From Streptomyces caeruleatus (GTDB taxonomy: Bacteria; Actinomycetota; Actinomycetes; Streptomycetales; Streptomycetaceae): a stretch of 64,000 nt of DNA. A program made the translations under genes and the position numbers. This document shows positions 7,190 through 18,778 of this stretch, in pieces. Where the stretch lies: positions 299,195 to 363,194 of the forward strand of contig NZ_KQ948924.1 of assembly GCF_001514235.1 (NCBI RefSeq), written 5' to 3'. The stretch's first letter is position 1. Every line of letters begins with the position of its first letter. The notes beneath the pieces are model-generated. The model made no database searches and was not told where the DNA came from. It saw only the letters and a program-made list of their open reading frames with translations.

Positions 7190-8527
7190 TCAGGGAGCGC
7201 AGGCGGCGATCAGTGACTCCACCTCCTCGGAGACCGCCCTGGCCAGCACGTCGAGATCCGGTACGGCCTCCGCGTCGGCGACGAGCCCGTAGTGGACGCG
7301 GCCCCGGTACGTCGAGATCGCGACGGCCAGGGACTGGCCGCGGGCCAGCGGGGCGAACGGGAAGACCTCGGTGACCTGGTGGCCGCCGAGCTTCAGGGCG
7401 ATGCCGGGCAGCGGCACGCTGGTCACCAGGATGTCGAACCAGAGCCGGGCGGCCTGGCTGACCAGCGGTCCGCCGATCCGGTGGCCGAGCGCCGGGACGT
7501 GGTCGGCGAGCAGGGCGACGGCCCCCGCGCCCCGGTTGGGTCCGGCGTCCTTGTTGCGATCCATTGCGGTGCGGACCGTGGCGAGGCGGCGCAGCGGGTC
7601 TGGGTCGTCGACCGGAAGCCGTATCAGGTAACCCGAGAGCCGGTTGCCCTGTGGGTGCGCGGTGCGGGGCCGGCGCTTGGAGACGGGGATCAGGGCGCGG
7701 GGCGCGACCCCCTCGCTGCCGTCGCCGCGCTCGTCGAGCCAGCGGCGCAGGGCGCCCGCGACGACGGCGATCAGGACGTCGTTGACGGTGCCGCCGACGG
7801 CCTTGCGGACCACGTGCACATCGTCGATGTCCACGACGACCCCGGCGGTACGGCGGGTTCCGCTGGGCTCGGCGACCAACGCGGACGACGAGCGCACGCC
7901 GAACGTGGACACGGCGACGGAGGCGCCGATGTCCAGGGCCCGGCCGACGTCCGACAGAGCGCCGCGGACCAGCCCCGGCAGCCTGCGCACATCCGGCAGA
8001 CCACGGACTCGGGGCTCCTCGGGGCGGGGCTTGCGGGCGGGCATGTCCATGGGGTCGAGGACGGCGGCGGCCAGGGTCAGCGCGCGCAGTCCGTCGGCGA
8101 GGGCGTGGTGGAACTTGAACAGCACGGCGAAGGACACGCCGTCCTCTCCCGGCAGTACATGCGCCTCCCATGGCGGCCGGCCGCGCTCCAGCGGGCGCTC
8201 CATGAGCCGTCCCGCGACCGCCTGGAAGTCGGCGGTCGGGGCGTGCAGCCGGACGTGGTCGAGCGGATCGAAGTCCGGGGCGGGCTCCCGGGTGGCTCCG
8301 CCGAACGAGAACGGCTGCAGGAGGCCGACCGGCTGCCAGGCGTCACGGATGCGCATCCGCAGTCCCGGCACGGCGGCGGCACGGGCGGCCAGCAGGTCGG
8401 CCGCGTGGGCTCCGGCGGTGGGCGAGTGCGCGGTGAAGACACCGAGCGCGCCCAGGTGCATGGGGTGTTCCGCGGACTCGATGTTCCAGAACGCCAGGTC
8501 GAGAGGTGCCAGCAGGTCAGAAGTCAA
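7190..8527 (-). CDS. Wax ester synthase/diacylglycerol acyltransferase (WS/DGAT family)
   Basis: A 445-residue bifunctional acyltransferase of the bacterial WS/DGAT family, which joins acyl-CoA to diacylglycerol or fatty alcohols to make storage lipid. The catalytic HHxxxDG motif is HHALADG near residue 140. The N-terminal PLDLAFWNIE and the later GNRLSGYLIRLPV and GPLVSQAARLWFDILVTSVPLPG segments are family hallmarks. The start is TTG at 8527 (GAGG upstream) and no ATG or GTG fits the conserved N-terminus. It is transcribed alone on the minus strand. Streptomycetes accumulate triacylglycerol through such enzymes. Confidence 0.9.
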   Translation of the reverse strand: MTSDLLAPLDLAFWNIESAEHPMHLGALGVFTAHSPTAGAHAADLLAARAAAVPGLRMRIRDAWQPVGLLQPFSFGGATREPAPDFDPLDHVRLHAPTADFQAVAGRLMERPLERGRPPWEAHVLPGEDGVSFAVLFKFHHALADGLRALTLAAAVLDPMDMPARKPRPEEPRVRGLPDVRRLPGLVRGALSDVGRALDIGASVAVSTFGVRSSSALVAEPSGTRRTAGVVVDIDDVHVVRKAVGGTVNDVLIAVVAGALRRWLDERGDGSEGVAPRALIPVSKRRPRTAHPQGNRLSGYLIRLPVDDPDPLRRLATVRTAMDRNKDAGPNRGAGAVALLADHVPALGHRIGGPLVSQAARLWFDILVTSVPLPGIALKLGGHQVTEVFPFAPLARGQSLAVAISTYRGRVHYGLVADAEAVPDLDVLARAVSEEVESLIAACAP

Positions 8528-8565
8528 TGGCTTGCCTCGCGTCGACGAAGGGTGGACCAGCAGTC

Positions 8566-8583
8566 AATCGCCCGCTGGCGATT
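8566..8583 (-). promoter_or_regulatory. Inverted repeat upstream of the WS/DGAT gene
   Basis: AATCGCC-cgct-GGCGATT forms perfect 7-bp arms about 40 bases before the TTG start, in a locally AT-richer region containing several TTGAC-like words on the minus strand. It could be an operator over the promoter. No regulator gene is adjacent. Confidence 0.35.
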
Positions 8584-8626
8584 ACAGTCAAGTACGATCA
8601 AGCTACGCTCAGTTAACGGCAGATTA

Positions 8627-8656
8627 AGTCCCGCCCCTCATGAAAGGGGCGGGACT
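8627..8656 (-). terminator. Intrinsic terminator after the GH2 relic
   Basis: AGTCCCGCCCC and GGGGCGGGACT pair over 11 bases with an 8-base loop, 17 bases beyond the GH2 stop. On the minus strand the hairpin is followed by TTAAT. A near-identical arm is reused in the hairpin at 10159-10187 on the other side of the relic. Confidence 0.75.
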
Positions 8657-8672
8657 CATGGTGCATATGAGG

Positions 8673-10102
8673 TCACTTCAGCACGGGTAGCGGCACCGGG
8701 CATCCCGACGGTGTCACCCGAGAGGCGTCACGGATGAGCGCCTCGTGAGCGGACCTGACCCGTTCGGTGTCCCGTTTGAGCACGGCGCGGTCGTAGGTCA
8801 GGAGCCCGTTCAGCTCACCCTCGACGTCCGTGATCTGGGTGTAGACGGCACCGTTGCCGCCCCGGCAGACCAGGGCGCGCACCTCGTCGAGCTTGGTGAG
8901 GTAGTCGTCGGTGTAGGTCGCCGGGTCGACGTCGACGTACGACTGCTGCACCGACCAGGCCTGCCCGGGGACCGCCAGGCCGAGGCCGCCGTACTCGCCG
9001 CTGACCAGTGCCCGTTCGCCGTCGGGCCGGGGCGGCAGGGCCGGGCTGGGACAGCCGTGCTCGTCCATGATGTCGCCGGCGTTGCCGTCGGCCCCGAGGT
9101 TCAGCCCCGACTGGTTGTTGACCAGCCGGGTCGGGTCCCAGGACTTCGCCTGCTCGGCGACGCGGCCGATGTCGTACTGGCCCCAGCCCTCGTTGAAGGT
9201 GACCCACGTGATCACCGACGGGCTGCCGGCGTGCTCGTCGATCATCTGCTTCATCTCGCGCTCGTACTGCGCGCGGGCCCCGGCGCTCGGGTTCACCCCC
9301 GCGGTCATCACGGGCATGTCCTGCCACACCAGCAGGCCCAGCCGGTCGGCCCAGTAGAACCAGCGGTCCGGCTCGACCTTGATGCGCTTGCGCACCGAGT
9401 TGAACCCCAGTTCCTTGTGCGCCTTCACGTCGTACGCGAGAGCCTCGTCGGTCGGCGTGTGCAGGCCGTCGGGCCAGAAGCCCTGGTCGAGGGTGGCCAT
9501 CAGGAAGACCGGCGCCCCGTTGAGGGCCGTGCGCGGCACGCCGTTCACCTTCTCGACGGCGATGGAGCGCATCCCGAAGTAGCTGCCGACGCGGTCGGCG
9601 CCGACGGTCACCTTGAGGTCGTACAGGAACGGGTCGTCGGGTGACCACAGGTGCGGGTCGCGGAGGGTGAGCGTGAGCGGCTGTCCGGTGCGGCCGCTCG
9701 CGGTGGCGACCTTGCGCCGCCCTTCGTACGCCGTCGCCGTGACCGGGACGCCGTCGCGCACACCCTGAGCCTCTACGGTGAGCGCGCCGGCGTCGACGTC
9801 GGGGACGAGCCCCAGCCCGTCCACGTGATCCGGGGCGACCAGCTCCAGCCACACCGTCTGCCAGATACCGGAGGACGGGGTGTACCAGATGCCGCTCGGG
9901 TCCATGCGCTGCTTGCCGAGGGGCGGGTCTCGCCGTTCGCCGCGTCGGTCGGGTCGTGGACGCCCACGATGAGCTCCTGGGCGCGGCCGGGCTTCAGGGC
10001 GTCGGTGATGTCTGCGGCGAACTTGTCGTAGCCGCCCGCGTGCTCTGTGACCTTGGTGCCGTTGACGTACACCTCGGTCAGGCCATGGATCAACGTTGTC
10101 AT
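8673..10102 (-). pseudogene. Glycoside hydrolase family 2 (beta-galactosidase-like), truncated and frameshifted
   Basis: Remnant of a GH2 beta-galactosidase or beta-glucuronidase-like enzyme. The segment up to about 9925 encodes part of the N-terminal sugar-binding jelly roll (LTEVYVNGTKVTEHAGGYD, then DALKPGRAQELIVGV). The frame then breaks at a run of four G's at 9921-9924, where one missing base would restore PLGKQRMDPSGIWYTP in the next frame. From there the immunoglobulin-like and TIM-barrel domains read through to the stop, with WVTFNEGWGQYD (acid/base Glu) and VSGEYGG (nucleophile region). The signal peptide and first 100 or so residues are missing. The frameshift could be a sequencing error; the N-terminal loss could not. 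Confidence 0.75.
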
Positions 10103-10158
10103 GGACAGGTGTTGGCATGACAGCACGGATCCCGGCCGCCCGTCCAGGTACATGACAA

Positions 10159-10187
10159 GAGTCCCGCCCCTGGACGGGACGGGACTC
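10159..10187 (-). terminator. Intrinsic terminator downstream of glgC
   Basis: GAGTCCCGCCCC and GGGACGGGACTC pair over 12 bases with a 5-base loop. One pair is C-A on the plus strand and a G-U wobble on the minus strand, so it folds better as minus-strand RNA. It lies 30 bases beyond the glgC stop. Confidence 0.7.
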
Positions 10188-10216
10188 GCACTGCCCTCGG
10201 TGTCGCCTCGCGCCCG

Positions 10217-11437
10217 CTACGGGACGCGCTGCTCCTTTCCCAGCGCGATCACTCCGCCCTTGGAGACGGTGTACAACTCGGCGTCCCGCTCCGGGTTGAC
10301 GCCGATGGTCGCGCCCGGCGGCACCTCGACGTTCTTGTCCAGCACGGCACCCCGCACCACCGCGCCCCGCCCGATGCGCACGTTGTCGTGCAGCACCGCC
10401 CCCTGCACCACGGCCCCCGGGTCGACCACGACGCCCGGCGAGAGCACGGACCGCGTGACCTGGCCGCGTATGAGGCAGCCGGCGCTGATGATGGACTCGC
10501 TGGCCATGCCGCCCGCGTTGAAGCGGGCCGGGGAGAGCTGGCCGGAGTGGGTGTAGATGGGCCAGTTGCGGTTGTAGAGGTTGAAGGCGGGGCGCTCGGC
10601 GATCAGGTCCATGTGGGCGTCGTAGTAGGCGTCGAGGGTGCCGACGTCCCGCCAGTAGCCCCGGTCGCGGTTGGTCTCGCCGGGGACGTGGTTGGCGCTG
10701 AAGTCGTACAGCTGGGCCTCGCCCCGGCCCGTGAGCTGCGGCAGGATCGAACCGCCCATGTCGTGCACGGAGTTCTCGTCCTCGGCGTCGCGCTGGAGGG
10801 CCTCGATGAGGGCCTTGGTGGTGAAGATGTAGTTGCCCATCGAGGCGAACACGCACTCGGGGTCGTCCGGGAGGCCGGGCGGGTCGGCGGGCTTCTCCAG
10901 GAAGCGCTCCACGGTCAGGCCGTCGGAGCCGGGGCTGATCACGCCGAACGACGACGACTCGCCGCGCGGCACGCGGATGCCGGCCACCGTCACCCCCGCG
11001 CCGCTCTCGATGTGCTGGGACAGCATCTGGCGCGGGTCCATGCGGTACACGTGGTCGGCGCCGAACACCGCGACGTACTCGGGGCGTTCGTCGTAGACCA
11101 GGTTCAGGGACTGCAGGATCGCGTCCGCGCTGCCGAGGTACCAGCGCGGGCCGAGCCGCTGCTGGGCCGGGACCGGGGTGACGTAGTTGCCCAGCAGGCT
11201 GGACATCCGCCAGGTCGTGGTGATGTGCCGGTCCAGCGAGTGCGACTTGTACTGCGTGAGCACGCAGATGCGCAGGATGTCGGCGTTGACGAGGTTGGAG
11301 AGGACGAAGTCGACCAGGCGATACGTTCCTCCGAAGGTGACCGCGGGTTTCGCGCGGTCCGCGGTCAGGGGCATCAGGCGTTTGCCTTCTCCGCCCGCCA
11401 GCACGATTCCGAGCACCGAAGGTCCGCCACGACGCAT
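10217..11437 (-). CDS. glgC: Glucose-1-phosphate adenylyltransferase (ADP-glucose pyrophosphorylase)
   Basis: A 406-residue enzyme making ADP-glucose from glucose-1-phosphate and ATP, the committed step of bacterial alpha-glucan synthesis. The nucleotidyltransferase signature [14 protein letters not shown] is near residue 12 and [15 protein letters not shown] follows. YRMDPRQML and the C-terminal left-handed beta-helix repeats ([30 protein letters not shown]) are present. ATG at 11437 was chosen because GGGGAG lies upstream and the [10 protein letters not shown] start matches relatives. It is the second gene of a glgA-glgC operon with a 51-base gap, and a terminator follows. Allosteric control by sugar phosphates is expected for the family. 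Confidence 0.95.
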   Translation of the reverse strand: MRRGGPSVLGIVLAGGEGKRLMPLTADRAKPAVTFGGTYRLVDFVLSNLVNADILRICVLTQYKSHSLDRHITTTWRMSSLLGNYVTPVPAQQRLGPRWYLGSADAILQSLNLVYDERPEYVAVFGADHVYRMDPRQMLSQHIESGAGVTVAGIRVPRGESSSFGVISPGSDGLTVERFLEKPADPPGLPDDPECVFASMGNYIFTTKALIEALQRDAEDENSVHDMGGSILPQLTGRGEAQLYDFSANHVPGETNRDRGYWRDVGTLDAYYDAHMDLIAERPAFNLYNRNWPIYTHSGQLSPARFNAGGMASESIISAGCLIRGQVTRSVLSPGVVVDPGAVVQGAVLHDNVRIGRGAVVRGAVLDKNVEVPPGATIGVNPERDAELYTVSKGGVIALGKEQRVP

Positions 11438-11488
11438 GGCCGCTCCCCTCACCCTGGTTGGTCCCAACCTGCCCCTGAGTAGCGCGCG

Positions 11489-12649
11489 CTAAGCCTGTTT
11501 GAGGATCTCCCCGTAGAGCCGGACCGTCCGCCGGGCCACCGCGTCCCAGCCGAACTCCCCCACCGCGCGCTCCCGTCCCGCCTCGCCCATCCCCCTGGCC
11601 GTCTCCGGGTCGCCGATCACCGAGTCCAATGCCCGCGCGAGACCGGCCTCGAAGGCCTCGGTGTCGTCGTCCAGCGTGACGAGCAGGCCGCTCTTGCCGT
11701 CCTCGACGACCTCGGGGATGCCGCCGACCCGCGAGGCCACCACGGGAGTTCCGCAGGCCATCGCCTCCAGGTTGACGATGCCGAGGGGCTCGTACACCGA
11801 GGGGCAGACGAACACGGCCGCGTGGGTGAGGAGTTGGATCACCTCGGGACGCGGCAGCATCTGCGGGATCCAGTGCACGCCCTCTCGGACCCGGCTCAGC
11901 TCCTGGTAGAGGTCGCGGAACTCCTGGTCGATCTCGGGGGTGTCGGGCGCGCCGGCGCAGAGCACGACCTGGGCGGCGGGGTCGATGTCCCGTACCGCGC
12001 GCAGCAGATGGGGTACGCCCTTCTGGCGGGTGATGCGGCCGACGAAGAGGACGTACGGGCGGCCCGTGTCGAGCCCGAAGCGGGCCAGGACGTCGGTGCG
12101 GTGGTCGGGCCGGTAGAGGGTGGTGTCGATGCCGTTGTGCACGATGTGGACGCGGCCCGGGTCGAGCGCCGGATAGCAGCCGAGGATGTCCTCGCGCATG
12201 GCGCCGGAGACGGCGATCACCGCGTCCGCCGACTCGATCGCGGTGCGCTCGGCCCAGCTGGACAGGGCGTATCCGCCGCCGAGTTGCTCGGCCTTCCAGG
12301 GCCGCAGCGGCTCCAGGGAGTGGGCGGTCATCACATGCGGGATGCCGTACTGGAGCTTGCCGAGGTGGCCGGCGAGGTTGGCGTACCAGGTGTGGGAGTG
12401 GACGAGTTCGCGGCCGTCGAGTCCGGCGGCCATGGCGAGGTCCACGGAGAAGGTGCGCAGCGCGTCGTTGGCGGTGTCGAGCGCGGACCAGGGGCGGTGG
12501 CGTTGCACGCCGACCCCGCGTCCCTCGCCCCAGGAGTGCACCTCCAGGTCGACGAGATCCCTCAACTCCCGGGCGAGGAACTCGACATGGACACCCGCAC
12601 CGCCGTACACGTCCGGCGGGTACTCCCGGGTCAGCAGTCCCACACGCAC
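11489..12649 (-). CDS. glgA: GT4 glycogen synthase / maltose-1-phosphate synthase
   Basis: A 386-residue retaining glycosyltransferase of family GT4 using ADP-glucose. The start GTG at 12649 gives MRVGLLTREYPPDVYGGAG, identical in style to mycobacterial Rv1212c. The donor-binding C-terminal half carries FVGRITRQKG and the E-x7-E motif in SVYEPLGIVNLEAMACG. It is about 100 residues shorter than GT5 GlgA of enterobacteria and belongs with the actinobacterial form. In Mycobacterium tuberculosis that form (GlgM) makes alpha-maltose-1-phosphate for the GlgE pathway. It is co-transcribed with glgC, which supplies ADP-glucose. Whether it extends glycogen or makes maltose-1-phosphate cannot be told from sequence. 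Confidence 0.9.
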   Translation of the reverse strand: MRVGLLTREYPPDVYGGAGVHVEFLARELRDLVDLEVHSWGEGRGVGVQRHRPWSALDTANDALRTFSVDLAMAAGLDGRELVHSHTWYANLAGHLGKLQYGIPHVMTAHSLEPLRPWKAEQLGGGYALSSWAERTAIESADAVIAVSGAMREDILGCYPALDPGRVHIVHNGIDTTLYRPDHRTDVLARFGLDTGRPYVLFVGRITRQKGVPHLLRAVRDIDPAAQVVLCAGAPDTPEIDQEFRDLYQELSRVREGVHWIPQMLPRPEVIQLLTHAAVFVCPSVYEPLGIVNLEAMACGTPVVASRVGGIPEVVEDGKSGLLVTLDDDTEAFEAGLARALDSVIGDPETARGMGEAGRERAVGEFGWDAVARRTVRLYGEILKQA

Positions 12650-12690
12650 CCGGAACCCCCTGTTCTCAGCGGCTGGTTGCCCTTTCATGG

Positions 12691-13437
12691 TCACCCAGAT
12701 GTGGCGCGTGGGGAAGAGCGCGGGGGTCGTGGGAAGCAACAGTCACCGCACACGCCTGCGCCCGGCACGCGGTAGTAGAGGCAGCAGCTGCGGCGGCGGA
12801 AGGCGGTGCCGGTGCGGGTGCCGGTGTCGGCCAGCAGGGGGTGGGCGAAGAGTTCCCCGGTCAGGGCACGGGCCCGGGCGGCGGCGTCCGTACGGCCATG
12901 GGCGCGCGCCCACTGGTCCAGCTGACGGGCCGCGCCCGCGAGCGCCGAGCCCGCGTTGCCCCACAGCAGTCCGGTGGCGACGCGGTAGCGGGTGTGCAGG
13001 GCGGCGGCCAGGGGTTCCAGGTGGGCGTGCAGGACCACGTCCGCGAGGGTCGCCGGGTCGGCCGCGCCGGTCGGGAGCGGGCGCACCTCGGTGAGCCAGA
13101 GGTCCTCCGGGGCGCTGCCCTCGGGGTCCCAGAGGAGCAGCCGCGGGTCGAGGTCGGGGATGCTGCCGTACAGGGCGGCGCAGCCGAGCGTCACGGACCA
13201 CAGCCGCGCCGCGAGGCCCTGCTGGGCGATGGAGGCGGCGACCCGCGGCTCGGGGGCACGCAGGGCGTTCGCGACTTTCCGGACGCGGAGCCCCAGGGGA
13301 TCTCCCTGAGGGGCCGACAGGGGTTCTCCGTAGGTCTCCGCCAGGGTCGGCAGTGGCCGAAGTGCTTCCCCTGCCGTGTGTAGTACGAAGAAGCCGCCGA
13401 GCGGCCGGAGCGCGGCGAGATCGGGGTCGAGGTCCAC
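12691..13437 (-). CDS. FhuF-like (2Fe-2S)-binding protein
   Basis: About 248 residues ending in RRSCCLYYRVPGAGVCGDCC. The CC-x10-C-x2-C arrangement is the [2Fe-2S] ligand set of the FhuF family. Those cytoplasmic proteins are thought to reduce iron released from ferric siderophores. The rest is a helical domain (LWGNAGSALAGAARQL) typical of that family. The start is uncertain. GTG at 13437 gives MDLDPDLAALRPLGG, whereas a TTG at 13455 would add six hydrophobic residues; neither has a good SD. It lies upstream of glgA with 41 bases between, but the functions do not suggest a shared role. Confidence 0.75.
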   Translation of the reverse strand: MDLDPDLAALRPLGGFFVLHTAGEALRPLPTLAETYGEPLSAPQGDPLGLRVRKVANALRAPEPRVAASIAQQGLAARLWSVTLGCAALYGSIPDLDPRLLLWDPEGSAPEDLWLTEVRPLPTGAADPATLADVVLHAHLEPLAAALHTRYRVATGLLWGNAGSALAGAARQLDQWARAHGRTDAAARARALTGELFAHPLLADTGTRTGTAFRRRSCCLYYRVPGAGVCGDCCFPRPPRSSPRATSG

Positions 13438-13664
13438 GAAGAGCAGTAGTACCAAGGCCTCGCGGGACCGTCACCTCGGGGTTCCGTCAGGGGTCACCCG
13501 CCTTGGGGATGAGGCCGCGGCCCCCGTACTCCATCGGCAGTAGGAGACAGTGACTGCTCTGGTACGACGACGGGAAGAGGTTTTCGAGGCATCGTGTTGG
13601 CTATGAGAGCCGACCGTTCGCCGCGCCGGGGTCACCGCCCGTGCCTCACGCAGAGGAGCAGCTC

Positions 13665-16098
<2,434 letters not shown>

Positions 16099-16111
16099 TC
16101 AGGAGGGGCAA

Positions 16112-16140
16112 AAGTAAGCGCTGCGAACAGGCCATGACAA
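16112..16140 (-). promoter_or_regulatory. Candidate promoter for the rpf-like gene
   Basis: On the minus strand TTGTCA (16135-16140) and TTACTT (16112-16117) are spaced by 17 bases. The predicted start of transcription gives a leader of about 30 bases. I looked for the c-di-AMP (ydaO-type) riboswitch known for some streptomycete rpf genes and saw no clear match in this short leader. Confidence 0.4.
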
Positions 16141-16201
16141 GACGGCAATTCAGCCGCCTCTTCACGCCAAGTGGCGCGGAACCGGCGCACGTTGCCCGAC
16201 T

Positions 16202-16271
16202 CCGGACGACATCCGGACGGCGCGCGGACGGCACCCGGACGGCACCCGGGACGGCGCTCGGGACAGCTGAG
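16202..16271. repeat. Degenerate direct repeats of about 11-12 bp between rpf and gndA
   Basis: Six head-to-tail copies related to CGGACGGCACC lie in the 349-base divergent gap. Two middle copies are identical and the outer ones diverge. No coding sequence is convincing in this gap. The repeats may be neutral slippage products or a regulator array, and both flanking genes point away from them. Confidence 0.55.
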
Positions 16272-16423
16272 TGTGCGGGGGCCTTTCGTGCGTATCTGCC
16301 TGCGCGACATCGCGCCACCCCGAGTGTGCGGCCGGAGTACCGGCACGTCAGGATGGACGATGGGGCAATACTGGCGGGCATGACCGGCACCGCTGATATA
16401 TCGAGGTCACTAGGAGCCAACGC

Positions 16424-17863
16424 ATGAGCACTTCGGCGCAGATCGGCGTCACGGGTCTCGCGGTCATGGGCCGCAATCTCGCCCGCAACTTCGCCCGCAA
16501 CGGCTACACGGTCGCGGTCCACAACCGGACGCCGGCGCGTACGCGGGCGCTGGTGGAGGAGTTCGGGAGCGAGGGCGAGTTCATCGCGGCCGAGTCCGCC
16601 AAGGACTTCGTGGCGGCGCTGGAGCGCCCGCGGCGGCTGGTCATCATGGTGAAGGCCGGTGAGCCGACCGACGCGGTGATCCAGGAGTTCGCGCCGCTCC
16701 TGGAGCCCGGCGACATGATCATCGACGGTGGCAACGCGCACTTCGCCGACACCCGGCGCCGCGAGCGCGACCTGCGCGAGCAGGGCATCCACTTCGTCGG
16801 CATGGGTGTCTCGGGCGGCGAGGAGGGCGCGTTGCACGGGCCGAGCATCATGCCGGGCGGCCCGAAGGAGTCGTACGACTCGCTCGGTCCGATGCTGGAG
16901 AAGATCTCCGCGAAGGCCGCGGACGGGGCGCCCTGTGTGACGCACGTCGGTCCGGACGGTGCCGGGCACTTCGTGAAGATGGTGCACAACGGCATCGAGT
17001 ACGCCGACATGCAGCTCATCGGCGAGGCGTACCAGCTGCTGCGCGATGTCGCCGGGTACGAGCCGGCGCAGATCGCGGAGATCTTCCGGACCTGGAACCA
17101 GGGCCGGCTGGACTCCTACCTGATCGAGATCACCGCCGAGGTCCTGTCGCACGTGGACGCGGCGACGGGCAAGCCGTTCGTGGACGTGGTCGTCGACCAG
17201 GCCGAGCAGAAGGGCACGGGCCGCTGGACGGTCCAGATCGCCCTGGACCTGGGCGTGCCGGTCTCCGGTATCGCGGAGGCCGTCTTCGCCCGCTCCCTGT
17301 CCGGGCACGCGGCGCTGCGGGACGCGTCCCGCGGGCTGGCCGGCCCCAAGGCGTCGCCGCTGAGCGAGGCGGAGGCGGGGGCGTTCGCCGACCGGGTGGA
17401 ACAGGCGCTGTACGCGTCGAAGATCGTGTCGTACACGCAGGGCTTCCACGAGATCGACGCGGCGCGCGCGGAGTACGACTGGGACATCGACCTGGGTGCC
17501 GTCTCGGCGATCTGGCGCGGCGGCTGCATCATCCGCGCGGCGTTCCTGGACCGGATCCGCGCGGCGTACGACGCCCGGGCCGACCTGCCGAGCCTGCTGT
17601 CCGACGAGACGTTCGCGCAGGAGATCGCCGCGGCGCAGGACGACTGGCGTGAGGTGATCATCGCGGCGACCCGGCAGGGTGTGCCGACGCCGGGCTTCGC
17701 CGCGGCCCTCGCCTACTACGACGCCCTGCGCGCCGAGCGGCTGCCCGCGGCGCTGACGCAGGGGCAGCGTGACTTCTTCGGCGCTCACACGTACCGGCGG
17801 ACCGACCGGGACGGCTCGTTCCACACGCTGTGGGGCGGGGACCGGTCGGAGGTCGCCGGCTAG
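16424..17863 (+). CDS. gndA: 6-phosphogluconate dehydrogenase, decarboxylating
   Basis: A 479-residue enzyme of the oxidative pentose phosphate pathway, converting 6-phosphogluconate to ribulose-5-phosphate, CO2 and NADPH. The length is that of the long dimeric form. The N-terminal Rossmann motif is GVTGLAVMGRNLARN with HNRT, consistent with NADP use. The substrate signature is IIDGGNAHFADT then GMGVSGGEEGALHGPSIMPGG, and the catalytic Lys is in GAGHFVKMVHNGIEY. The C-terminal RDFFGAHTYRR loop is present. ATG 16424 follows AGGAG. It stands alone with a strong terminator behind it. Confidence 0.97.
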   Translation: MSTSAQIGVTGLAVMGRNLARNFARNGYTVAVHNRTPARTRALVEEFGSEGEFIAAESAKDFVAALERPRRLVIMVKAGEPTDAVIQEFAPLLEPGDMIIDGGNAHFADTRRRERDLREQGIHFVGMGVSGGEEGALHGPSIMPGGPKESYDSLGPMLEKISAKAADGAPCVTHVGPDGAGHFVKMVHNGIEYADMQLIGEAYQLLRDVAGYEPAQIAEIFRTWNQGRLDSYLIEITAEVLSHVDAATGKPFVDVVVDQAEQKGTGRWTVQIALDLGVPVSGIAEAVFARSLSGHAALRDASRGLAGPKASPLSEAEAGAFADRVEQALYASKIVSYTQGFHEIDAARAEYDWDIDLGAVSAIWRGGCIIRAAFLDRIRAAYDARADLPSLLSDETFAQEIAAAQDDWREVIIAATRQGVPTPGFAAALAYYDALRAERLPAALTQGQRDFFGAHTYRRTDRDGSFHTLWGGDRSEVAG

Positions 17864-17885
17864 CCTCTGCCGGGCCGTCAGATGA

Positions 17886-17923
17886 CCGCCCCGTGTCCGG
17901 TCGTAGGTCCGGGCACGGGGCGG
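17886..17923 (+). terminator. Strong hairpin terminator after gndA
   Basis: CCGCCCCGTGTCCGG pairs with CCGGGCACGGGGCGG over 15 bases with one G-T wobble and an 8-base loop, starting 23 bases after the gndA stop. It lacks a long T-run, as is usual in streptomycetes. Confidence 0.85.
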
Positions 17924-17998
17924 ATCCCTGTCCGGACCTGGCCTCACCGGCGTCCAGCCGCCGCGGGCCGCCCACCGCGTCCTGCGGGCGTCCGGCGC

Positions 17999-18280
17999 TC
18001 AGCTGAGCGGCGGGCCGGGCTCGGGGTTCGGTACCGGCTCGGGTCCCGGCGGGATCGGCGACGGGGCGGGATCCGGGGGCGACGGCGGCATCGGGGGCAC
18101 CGGCGCGGGCGGGGTCGGTTCCGGGCCGGGCAGGGGGCCCGGGGGCGGGGGCGGTCCCGGGGCGGGCGGCTCGGGGGTCGGCGGGGGCTCCGGGGGCGGG
18201 ACCGGGTGCGGCTCCGGGCTCGACGGGTCGGGGCCCGGTGTCGGTCCCGGATGGACCGGGTCCGTATACGGGTTGGTCAT
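17999..18280 (-). CDS. Proline-rich small protein
   Basis: A 93-residue protein in which more than half of the residues are proline, in runs of PxP, PPP and PEP. It begins MTNPYTDPVHPGPTPGPD. GGAGG five bases before the ATG and an uninterrupted frame favour a real gene despite the low complexity. No domain, signal peptide or transmembrane segment is seen, so it is probably an extended, disordered polypeptide. High GC could produce such a frame by chance, so confidence is moderate. Confidence 0.55.
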   Translation of the reverse strand: MTNPYTDPVHPGPTPGPDPSSPEPHPVPPPEPPPTPEPPAPGPPPPPGPLPGPEPTPPAPVPPMPPSPPDPAPSPIPPGPEPVPNPEPGPPLS

Positions 18281-18392
18281 GGTGTCCTCCAGCCAGTCCG
18301 TGACATCGGCTCTGGACTACTCCCCCGCGTACCCGATGGCCGCTCCACCAGTCACTCACCCGCGTCAATGCGGGCGCCCAAGTGGCCCGTCG

Positions 18393-18737
18393 TCAGAACC
18401 GCCCGGGGTGCGCCCGCAGCCAGTCCTTCGCCGCCTGAAGCAGTTCGGGGTCGGCCGCCGGCGCCTCGTCGGGGTGGCGCTCGGCCCACTTCACGACGTA
18501 CGGGCACAGCGGTGCGACGACGACTCCCTCGCGCGCCGCCATGCCGTACAGCTCACGTGCCAGGGAGCCCGCGATGCCCTGCCCCTCGTGGGCCGGTTCC
18601 ACGATGGTGTGGACGGGCACGAGGGCGCGCGCCGGGGCTTCGAGGACGAAGTACTCGACGCGGCCGGTGACTTCGTCGCCCAGAAGGGCCTCCAGGCGGC
18701 CCGCCGCCCGGTCGTCGCGGATCTCGATGTCGCTCAT
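18393..18737 (-). CDS. Small NATD1-type GNAT N-acetyltransferase
   Basis: A 114-residue single-domain acetyltransferase of the minimal YidJ/NATD1 (COG2388) type. The core reads ARALVPVHTIVEPAHEGQGIAGSLARELYGMAA, where EGQGIAG is the acetyl-CoA pyrophosphate loop. It then has APLCPYVVKWAERHPD, the usual C-terminal signature of this subfamily. It lies just downstream of panD on the same strand with 41 bases between, so the two may be co-transcribed. The acceptor is unknown. Confidence 0.88.
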   Translation of the reverse strand: MSDIEIRDDRAAGRLEALLGDEVTGRVEYFVLEAPARALVPVHTIVEPAHEGQGIAGSLARELYGMAAREGVVVAPLCPYVVKWAERHPDEAPAADPELLQAAKDWLRAHPGRF

Positions 18738-18778
18738 GGCACGCTCCTGGTCCGGCTTCGAAGGGACGACGCGTGCGC

